DNA of 64,000 bases from Actinomadura barringtoniae (lineage in GTDB: Bacteria > Actinomycetota > Actinomycetes > Streptosporangiales > Streptosporangiaceae), in assembly GCF_017573505.1 (NCBI RefSeq), contig NZ_JAGEOJ010000002.1, positions 62,001 through 126,000 on the forward strand, read 5' to 3'. Both the position numbers and the translations under genes were made by a program. The notes below the pieces were generated by a model. The model was not told the DNA's origin, searched no databases, and worked only from the letters and a program-made list of their open reading frames with translations. Below are positions 58,325 through 64,000 of this stretch, piece after piece. Each line of letters opens with the position of its first letter. The stretch's first letter is position 1.

Positions 58325-59388
58325 TCACTCTCGCGCTCGACATCGGCGGGACGAAGTTCGCCGCCGCGCACATCACTCCGGACGGCGCCCTGCTGGCCCA
58401 CGCCGAGCGCCCGATCGGCCCCGACCCGGCCGCCACCCTCGGCGACCTGGTCGCCGACTTCGCCGTCCCCGGCCTCACGGCGGTCGGCATCGGCTCGGCC
58501 GGTCCGCTGAACGTCCTGGCGGGCACGGTCTCGCCCGTCAACATCCCCGCCTGGCGCGGCTTCCCCCTGGTCGACACGGTCTACCGGGCCACCGACCTGC
58601 CCGTGTTCCTGGCGGGCGACGCCCAGTGCATGGCCGCCGGCGAGTGGTGGCTCGGCGGCCACGACGTCTCGTCCCTCCTCGGGATCGTCGTCTCCACGGG
58701 CATCGGCGGCGGCCTGGTCCTGAACGGCGATCCCCTCCTGGGCGCCACCGGGAACGCCGGGCACATCGGTCACGTCATCATCGACCGGGACGGCGAGCCC
58801 TGCCCGTGCGGCGCCCGCGGCTGCCTGGAGACCATCGCGAGCGGCCCGAGCATGGTCCGCTGGGCACGCGCCCACGGCTGGAACGGCCAGACGGCCTTCG
58901 ACCTGGCGGCCGGCGCCCGTTCCGGCCACATCACCGCGCTGTCCGCGTTCAACCGTGCCGCCGACGCCCTGGCGACCGCCATCTGCAACACCGCCGCCGT
59001 CCTGGACGTCCACGACGTGGTGATCGGAGGCGGCGTCGCCGCGACCGGCGACCTCCTCCTGTCGCCCCTGCGCCGGGCCCTGGCCACCCGGGCGGGCATG
59101 GACTTCCTCCAGGACATCACCGTCACCGGCACGACGCTGGGCAGGAACGCAGGCCTCTACGGCGCCGCCGCCCTGGCCCTGCAAACCGAGGGCGCGCCGC
59201 CGGCCACCCGGTCACGTCCGGCGGTTGACGCGGTCGAAGAGAGCGTCGCCGCCGGTGGTCTCCAGGGCCTCGTCTCCGATGAGCCTCCCGTCGTGGAGCA
59301 TGACGATGCGATCGCAGCAGGCGGCGACCTCAGGGTTGTGCGACTCGCGCAGCCGCAGCAGCAGGTCGGCGCGTCCAAGACCGGCTGA
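58321..59388 (+). CDS. ROK-family sugar kinase with an aberrant C-terminal extension
   Basis: 355 residues. The ROK domain (1-293) is complete: LALDIGGTKFAAAHI (ATP loop), GIGSAGPLN, VSTGIGGGLVLNG, and the zinc motif CPCGARGCLE, then HDVVIGGGVA. It probably phosphorylates the mannose or glucose released in the cytoplasm. Residues 294-355 have no ROK counterpart: they are read antisense to a remnant of an ABC-transporter ATPase gene on the other strand, so the original stop codon seems lost. It is the last gene of the mannan operon. Confidence 0.85.
   Translation: MITLALDIGGTKFAAAHITPDGALLAHAERPIGPDPAATLGDLVADFAVPGLTAVGIGSAGPLNVLAGTVSPVNIPAWRGFPLVDTVYRATDLPVFLAGDAQCMAAGEWWLGGHDVSSLLGIVVSTGIGGGLVLNGDPLLGATGNAGHIGHVIIDRDGEPCPCGARGCLETIASGPSMVRWARAHGWNGQTAFDLAAGARSGHITALSAFNRAADALATAICNTAAVLDVHDVVIGGGVAATGDLLLSPLRRALATRAGMDFLQDITVTGTTLGRNAGLYGAAALALQTEGAPPATRSRPAVDAVEESVAAGGLQGLVSDEPPVVEHDDAIAAGGDLRVVRLAQPQQQVGASKTG
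59212..59388 (-). pseudogene. ABC-transporter ATPase C-terminal remnant
   Basis: In minus-strand translation this stretch gives LLLRLRESHNPEVAACCDRIVMLHDGRLIGDEALE, the H-loop and end of a LolD/MacB-type ATPase, stopping at 59212. The Walker A, signature and Walker B parts are absent and there is a small internal gap before SHNPEV. It is antisense to the end of the ROK gene. It is a leftover of a gene once located here. Confidence 0.7.
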
Positions 59389-59391
59389 TGG

Positions 59392-60978
59392 TCAGATGGC
59401 CTTGCCGACGTCGTTGACGGCCAGCTGGGTGCAGGCTCGTTCGGCCAGGGCGGCGATGGTCATCGAGGGGTTGCAGGCGGCGGTGCTGCCCGGGACCAGG
59501 GCGCCGTCCAGCACGTAGAGGCCGCGATGGCCTTGGACCCGGCCGTCCAGGTCGCAGACGGTGCCCATGGGCGCGCCGCCGAGCGGGTGCCAGGTCGAGG
59601 GGACGACGGAGTTGGTGTCCAGGAGGAGGGACGACGGCCCGGCGATCTTCTCCGCACGTTGCTGGATGCGTTGGTAGAGGGTGGCGTCGCCGTTGGACGG
59701 CCAGTGCGGGACGGCGTCGTCCTTGTTCGGGTCGTACACGAAGCGCCCGCGGCCCTCGCTGATGCCGTAACCGACGAGCATGGTGGAACGCAGGTTGGCG
59801 GGCAGCGGCGGCAGGGACGCCTGGATGAGGGTGTTGGCGGTGGCGGGGTCGTCCCACTCCTTGCTGCCGTAGACGACCGGACCCCCTTGTGGAGTGCCGA
59901 AGTCGTCGGCGAAGTCGGTCCAGGTGTAGATGCGGTCGCCGTTCGTGCCGAAGCCCGAGCCCAGACCGTCGGGCAGGTCGGGGATGTCGCCGTGTGCGGC
60001 GGCCCGCATGAGGAGGCGGGTGGTGTTGACGGTCCCGGCGGCCATGACCAGCGCCCCGGCCGTGATGACCTTCTTCTCCAGGACGGTGCCGTCGGTGGCG
60101 ATGCGGTCGGCGTGGACGTTCCATGAACCGTCGGGATTCATGGCGACGCGGGTGACGTTGTGGCGCGTCGCGACCTCGACGAGCCCGGTGGCCTCGGCGG
60201 CGGCGATGTAGGTGACGTCGACGGAGTGCTTGCCGCCGTTGTTCACGCCCAGCGCGCAGTCGCCGTTGGTGTACGACGCCTTCATCTCGCCCCTGAGCTC
60301 GCGCTGGGCGAACGTCCAGTCGATCGGCATCGGGATCTTGGAGACCGCGTAGCCCTCGCGTTCGGCCTGGCGCTTGAAGATGCGCGAGGGAAGGTAGGTC
60401 GGGCTGCCGATCACCTCGTCCGGCGCGGCCTGGACCCCCAGCATGCGGGCCACCCGCGGGTAGTAGACCTCGGCCATGCGGGTGTAGTCGATGCCCTTGG
60501 GCATCGTGGCCTCGAACAGCTCCCGGGTGGGCTGCAGCGTCATCCCCTGGTAGACGAGGGAGCCGCCGCCGACGCCCGCCGCGCAGACGATGTTCATGCC
60601 CTCCCCGCGGACGAGCTCCAGCAGGCCGGTGTACGGGTCGTGCGGCGGTACGGGCATGCCGAAGATCTCCGGGGCCAGTCCCATCCAGAACGCGCGCTCG
60701 TCCAGGTTCGCGGCCGTGGGGAACGTCGAGGCGTTCGGCCCGGTGCGCCAGCGGATGCCACGTTCCAGCACGAGCGAGGGAACGCCGACCTGGGCGAATC
60801 GCAGCGCCGCCACGCCGCCGCCGAAGCCCGAGCCGACGATGACCAGGCGGCGTTTCTCCCGGCGCACGCGCACGCTCCCGCGCACCCGGGCCCGAGCACG
60901 GGCGGTCCCCGCCCCCAGGGGTGACAGTCCTGCGGCCATGCCACAGGCAAGGACGGTACGGCGAGGGATCGCGGACAT
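59392..60978 (-). CDS. GMC oxidoreductase, cholesterol-oxidase-like, exported
   Basis: 528 residues. The N-terminus (SAIPRRTVLACGMAAGL...) resembles a twin-arginine signal. The FAD-binding RLVIVGSGFGGGVAALRFAQVG follows at about 44, then the GVGGGSLVYQGM loop, and the C-terminal active-site residues in STWHPLGGAPMG (His) and STAACNPSMTI (Asn), in the same order as in class I cholesterol oxidase. It probably oxidises a sterol or a related secondary alcohol with O2. The short gap (43 bases) to the convergently... same-strand lipase gene upstream suggests joint expression with that secreted lipase. Confidence 0.85.
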   Translation of the reverse strand: MSAIPRRTVLACGMAAGLSPLGAGTARARARVRGSVRVRREKRRLVIVGSGFGGGVAALRFAQVGVPSLVLERGIRWRTGPNASTFPTAANLDERAFWMGLAPEIFGMPVPPHDPYTGLLELVRGEGMNIVCAAGVGGGSLVYQGMTLQPTRELFEATMPKGIDYTRMAEVYYPRVARMLGVQAAPDEVIGSPTYLPSRIFKRQAEREGYAVSKIPMPIDWTFAQRELRGEMKASYTNGDCALGVNNGGKHSVDVTYIAAAEATGLVEVATRHNVTRVAMNPDGSWNVHADRIATDGTVLEKKVITAGALVMAAGTVNTTRLLMRAAAHGDIPDLPDGLGSGFGTNGDRIYTWTDFADDFGTPQGGPVVYGSKEWDDPATANTLIQASLPPLPANLRSTMLVGYGISEGRGRFVYDPNKDDAVPHWPSNGDATLYQRIQQRAEKIAGPSSLLLDTNSVVPSTWHPLGGAPMGTVCDLDGRVQGHRGLYVLDGALVPGSTAACNPSMTIAALAERACTQLAVNDVGKAI

Positions 60979-61021
60979 GACACTCCTGGGGGTGCGGCGG
61001 GGCAGGCCGGTCGGGGGCGGG

Positions 61022-62371
61022 TCAGGGCTGGCGGGGCAGGGAGGCGCAGGTGCCGGCGGCGGGCTTGCCGTTCAGGCGGTCGGTGAGCCAGGCGATCGCG
61101 TCCGTCTGGTCGGTGAGGAGCGGCGCCAGGTGGTTGGTGAGGATCTTGTTGCCGAGGTTGGGGAGCTTGACCGGCACGTACGTGACGTTCGCGCCCTTGG
61201 CGCACCAGTCGACGGCCAGCCGCCGCGACTGCGCGTGCACGACGAGGTCGTCCTGAACGCCGGTGGTGACGCGGACCGGGCCGGCGGGCCTCAGCGAACC
61301 GAGGCGCTCGCGGGCCAGGACCTTGCGCGCGACCGGGCTGGTGGCGATGACCTCCGAGATCGAGCGCCCGTCGGTGGTCCACTGCTTGCTGGTGGCGAAC
61401 GCGTAGCCGAAGATCGCGTCGCCCACGCACATGGTCGACAGGTCCTTCAGCGCCGCACGCCCCTTGGCCGCGATGTGCGCGTCGACGACCCGCTTGAGGG
61501 CCGGGTAGGTGCGGGTCAGCGCGTTGATCGACCAGCCCGCGGCCGCGGCGAGCGCGCTGCCCTCGGTGCCCTTGAGGACCACGGTGAGGTCGGCCGGCGG
61601 CGCACCGGCGTAGGTGCCCGACAAGTGGAGCTCGGGAGCGTAACGAGGCTGGAGCTCGACCGCCGACGCCGTGGCGCCGCCGCCCTGGCTGTAGCCGTAC
61701 AAGCCGACGCGCGACCCGGCGCGCAGCGACGTGCCGCGCAGGCGGAAGGCGGCCCGGACCGCGTCGAGCACCGCGTGCGCCTGGTCGAACCGCTCGACGT
61801 AGGTGTGCACGCGATCGGTCGTGCCGAGCCCGATGTAGTCGGTGACCACGACCGCGACGCCCTCGCTGAGCAGCCGGTAGATCCCGATGTCCTCGTAGCC
61901 GACGCTGATGGTCTGGCCGTTGAACGCGATCGGGTTCTGGAGGGCGAGCGAGGGCGCGCACTGGTCGCCCTGCCCCTGCGTTCCGGCGGCCAGCGCGACC
62001 AGCGGACGCGGGCCGCGCCCCTTCCACGCGGCGGTCGGCTCGATGTACGCGCCGGTGACGGCGACCGGCCCGCCGTTCGCGTCGGTGGACTTGTACATCA
62101 GCCGGGTGGCGCGGCCGGGCAAGGGCCCCTTGGTGTCGGACAGCGTGATCGCGAGCGGCAGCGGCTCGGTCCGGATCAGCGCGCCGTTCTGCTTCGGCAG
62201 GTGCTTGGGCGGGTCGTAGAACGGCGGGATCGTCACGCCACGGGACACCTCCCGGGGGCTCGCGGACGCGCCGGCCGCCCCTGGCACTCCGGACGCGGCG
62301 AGCACCGCCGCCGCGCCGGTCACCGACAGGACCCGCAGGCCGCGCCGGCTCCACACGGTCTCTCGCACCAT
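61022..62371 (-). CDS. secreted lipase (secretory LIP family)
   Basis: 449 residues. A signal peptide (1-36) precedes an alpha/beta-hydrolase of the LIP type: RPLVALAAGTQGQGDQCAPS (oxyanion side), VAVVVTDYIGLGT, the nucleophile elbow GLYGYSQGGGATAS, the acid in TTGVQDDLVVH and the late His in ILTNHLAP. It should hydrolyse triacylglycerols or other esters outside the cell. The ATG at 62371 has GGAGGAG 6 bases upstream; the much longer reading upstream is chance. Divergent from a TetR gene with palindromic operators between. Confidence 0.88.
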   Translation of the reverse strand: MVRETVWSRRGLRVLSVTGAAAVLAASGVPGAAGASASPREVSRGVTIPPFYDPPKHLPKQNGALIRTEPLPLAITLSDTKGPLPGRATRLMYKSTDANGGPVAVTGAYIEPTAAWKGRGPRPLVALAAGTQGQGDQCAPSLALQNPIAFNGQTISVGYEDIGIYRLLSEGVAVVVTDYIGLGTTDRVHTYVERFDQAHAVLDAVRAAFRLRGTSLRAGSRVGLYGYSQGGGATASAVELQPRYAPELHLSGTYAGAPPADLTVVLKGTEGSALAAAAGWSINALTRTYPALKRVVDAHIAAKGRAALKDLSTMCVGDAIFGYAFATSKQWTTDGRSISEVIATSPVARKVLARERLGSLRPAGPVRVTTGVQDDLVVHAQSRRLAVDWCAKGANVTYVPVKLPNLGNKILTNHLAPLLTDQTDAIAWLTDRLNGKPAAGTCASLPRQP

Positions 62372-62386
62372 CGACACTCCTCCATC

Positions 62387-62471
62387 ACTGGTTACCGACC
62401 AGTAGGATAAGTAGCCGATTACTCGATGGCAAGATAGCCGATCGGCTATTTTCCGGCTAGCCGATCGGCTA
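62387..62471. promoter_or_regulatory. operator cluster between the lipase and tetR genes
   Basis: ATAGCCGATCGGCTAT (62434-62449) and TAGCCGATCGGCTA (62458-62471) are perfect palindromes with centres 23 bases apart, and a half site TAGCCGAT stands at 62412. ACTGGT-taccg-ACCAGT (62387-62403) is a separate dyad nearer the lipase start. The first two fit binding by the adjacent TetR protein. Confidence 0.75.
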
Positions 62472-62497
62472 CCTCGGCGCGTTGCTAAGATCGGCGG

Positions 62498-63070
62498 ATG
62501 ACCCAGCGGAGCCGGCCTGGGGAGGCCCGTCGGCGGGTTCTGCACGCGGCCCTGGAACTGTTCGCCCGGCACGGCGTCGGCGGCACCTCGCTGCAGATGA
62601 TCGCCAACGAGATGGGCGTCACCAAGGCGGCCGTCTACCACCAGTTCCACACCAAGGACGACATCGTCCGCGCCCTCATCACCCCCGCGCTGGACCGGCT
62701 CACCCAGCTCACCGACCTGGCTGAGCGCAAGCGCACCCGGACCGCCCGCGCCGAGGCCGTGCTGTCGGGCATCGTCGACCTCGTCGTGGCCAACCGCGAC
62801 CTCACGGGCCTCCTCCAGTCGGACCCGGCCATCCTCGACATGCTCCGCGGTACGCCCGAGATGCAGGCGATCGAACGGCGCGTCTTCCACCTGCTCGCCG
62901 GCCCGGACCCCGAACCCGAGATGCTCGTGGCGGCGGTCATGGCGAGCGGCGCCCTCATGGCGGCCGCCACCGGCCAGCGCCTGGACGGTTTCGACGACGA
63001 ATCGCTGCGCCGCCACCTCATGGCCAACGCCCGCCGCCTGCTGCGACTCCGAAATCCGCGTGAGGCCTGA
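62498..63070 (+). CDS. TetR-family repressor of the lipase region
   Basis: 190 residues. HTH: EARRRVLHAALELFARHGVGGTSLQMIANEMGVTKAAVYHQFHTKDDIVRALI. The C-terminal domain has the general TetR helix pattern. The ATG follows a row of palindromic AGCCGATCGGCT sites, 27 bases after the last, so it most likely represses itself and the divergent lipase (and the GMC gene downstream). The ligand, perhaps a lipid, is unknown. Confidence 0.9.
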   Translation: MTQRSRPGEARRRVLHAALELFARHGVGGTSLQMIANEMGVTKAAVYHQFHTKDDIVRALITPALDRLTQLTDLAERKRTRTARAEAVLSGIVDLVVANRDLTGLLQSDPAILDMLRGTPEMQAIERRVFHLLAGPDPEPEMLVAAVMASGALMAAATGQRLDGFDDESLRRHLMANARRLLRLRNPREA

Positions 63071-63168
63071 GGGGGCTCCCCTTCCGCTTGTGGCCACGGT
63101 GCAGACGCAGCTCTCCGGACACGTTCTACTACTGGCGGTAGCCGAATCCATGCGCCGAAGGGTCACCG

Positions 63169-64000
63169 ATGAGACCGTTCCTCAGAAGCCTGTGCCTGCT
63201 CGCCAGCGCCGCCCTCATCCTCTGCGGGCTCTCCATACCGGCGCTGGCGGATCCGCCCGAAGTGGAGGTCACCGCCTCCAGAACGACGGCCTCGCCCGGC
63301 GACACCGTCACCGTGACCGTGAAGGTCACCAACGTCCACAGCTTCACGATCCTCGGCGCCCACGCCCAGCTGCTCAGCAACCCCGGCCCCCTCACCTCGC
63401 AGACCACCCTGGAGGGCTGCACGGGAGGAACGGGCCCCTGCACCACGTTCAACAACGGCAGCGACCCCGTCGGCTATGAGGCGCCCGTCGGCAGCATCTC
63501 GGGCGGCGGCTCGGCCACGGTGGTCTTCACACTGAAGGTCGCGTCCGGCGCCACCGCGGGCGCGCAGGTCCTGCAGGGAGCGATCTCGGGCAGCAACTAC
63601 GGGACGTTCCCCTTCGACGGCCCGACCCTGAACGTCATCACCGATGCCGACGCCGCCGTCCGGCTGACCGCGGCGCCGCGCCTGGGCATCCTGGTCCCGC
63701 GCATCGACTTCACGGTGAAGGTGACCGGCAACGGCCCGGCCGACCTGAACTCCGCGCAGGTCACCACCACGCTTCCGCCCGGGACCTCCGGATCGGGCTG
63801 CACGCCCGCCGCGGGCAAGGTGACCTGCTCGTTCGGTCACATCGCCGTGGGTTCGAGCTCGAGCTCGTCGTTCAGTGTCCCGCTCGGACTGCTGAACATC
63901 GGCGTGCCCTACACGTTCACGGCGACCCGCACCGCCTCAAGCCCGCACGACCCGACGCCGGGCAACGACGTGTCGACCGTCCAGTGCACGGTCGTCACCC
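63169..64000 (+). CDS. secreted DUF11/beta-sandwich repeat protein, 3' end beyond the window
   Basis: Open from an ATG at 63169 (GAAGGG 7 bases upstream) to the window edge, 277 residues. A signal peptide (MRPFLRSLCLLASAALILCG..., cleaved near ALA-D) precedes two beta-sandwich repeats. The second (about 160-270) reads LVPRIDFTVKVTGNGPADLNSAQVTTTLPPGTS, the DUF11 conserved-repeat pattern of envelope and surface proteins. Cys are few and paired, suggesting disulfides. More repeats or a membrane anchor are expected outside the window; function unknown. Confidence 0.75.
   Translation, partial: MRPFLRSLCLLASAALILCGLSIPALADPPEVEVTASRTTASPGDTVTVTVKVTNVHSFTILGAHAQLLSNPGPLTSQTTLEGCTGGTGPCTTFNNGSDPVGYEAPVGSISGGGSATVVFTLKVASGATAGAQVLQGAISGSNYGTFPFDGPTLNVITDADAAVRLTAAPRLGILVPRIDFTVKVTGNGPADLNSAQVTTTLPPGTSGSGCTPAAGKVTCSFGHIAVGSSSSSSFSVPLGLLNIGVPYTFTATRTASSPHDPTPGNDVSTVQCTVVT

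Noticed and set aside
61022..63166. 714-codon version of the lipase starting inside the divergent tetR
   Set aside because: The signal peptide and a strong ribosome site place the start at 62371; the upstream part runs antisense through tetR and its operators.
1..64000. tRNA, rRNA, CRISPR or prophage content
   Set aside because: No cloverleaf with CCA-proximal pattern, rRNA motif, spaced direct-repeat array or phage structural gene was recognised on reading; a tRNAscan or Infernal run would settle small RNAs.

Overview
The window is high-GC DNA with dense genes, frequent GTG/TTG starts and purine-rich ribosome binding sites. It reads as the chromosome of a filamentous actinobacterium. Gene content (PucR regulators, MpaB-type oxygenase, DUF5685, many TetR genes, cholesterol-oxidase-like GMC enzyme, TOMM cluster) suggests a Streptosporangiales or related lineage; this placement is inference, not a phylogenetic result. 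No rRNA, tRNA, CRISPR array or prophage was seen, and no stretch over 300 bases lacks a gene.

Layout. 1-4.9 kb: a cut-off membrane sensor gene, a CopC / CopD-CtaG copper pair and an acyl-CoA ligase behind a perfect 16-bp palindrome. 5-12.4 kb: a DUF5685 protein with a very Cys-rich tail, an XRE-TPR regulator, a PucR C-terminal relic beside an AzgA-type purine permease, glycerate kinase, and a protein built like a pentameric ligand-gated ion channel. 12.5-22 kb: alanine dehydrogenase, histidine phosphatase, CsoR, DHA2 exporter, MpaB-type oxygenase, CutA, gamma-glutamyltransferase and an APC permease.

22.1-26.0 kb: a compact azole/azoline RiPP (TOMM) cluster: a 66-aa precursor, SagB-type dehydrogenase, leader-binding E1-like protein, YcaO cyclodehydratase and a HTH-only LuxR regulator. 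26.2-31.3 kb: an operon-like set of NrtR-type NUDIX regulator, degenerate kinase-fold protein, VWA protein and PurA paralogue. A tnpB-only IS200/IS605-type element separates the first gene from the rest. I know of no described function for this set. 31.3-39.4 kb: NCS1 permease with a 2OG oxygenase, BKACE enzyme, a full-length PucR, a diiron oxygenase with divergent TetR and two operators, a secreted S1 protease, and a two-gene unit with a 37-aa zinc-finger peptide.

39.6-49.7 kb: TetR and full-length DnaE, a lipoprotein metallopeptidase, a STAS protein with Glu at the usual phospho-Ser site, a thiamine-binding protein, enoyl-CoA hydratase, NodB deacetylase, TetR and a GT-C membrane protein. 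49.7-59.4 kb: a beta-mannan utilisation locus: LacI, ABC binding protein and two permeases, GH2 beta-mannosidase, secreted GH26 mannanase and ROK kinase. At its left edge is a GH1 gene destroyed by an internal deletion; at its right edge the ROK gene runs into the antisense of an ABC-ATPase remnant. 59.4-64 kb: GMC/cholesterol-oxidase-like enzyme, secreted lipase with divergent TetR and palindromic operators, and the start of a secreted DUF11-type protein.

Two near-identical long inverted repeats (16.4 and 37.6 kb) both sit between convergent genes and look like members of one dispersed terminator family.
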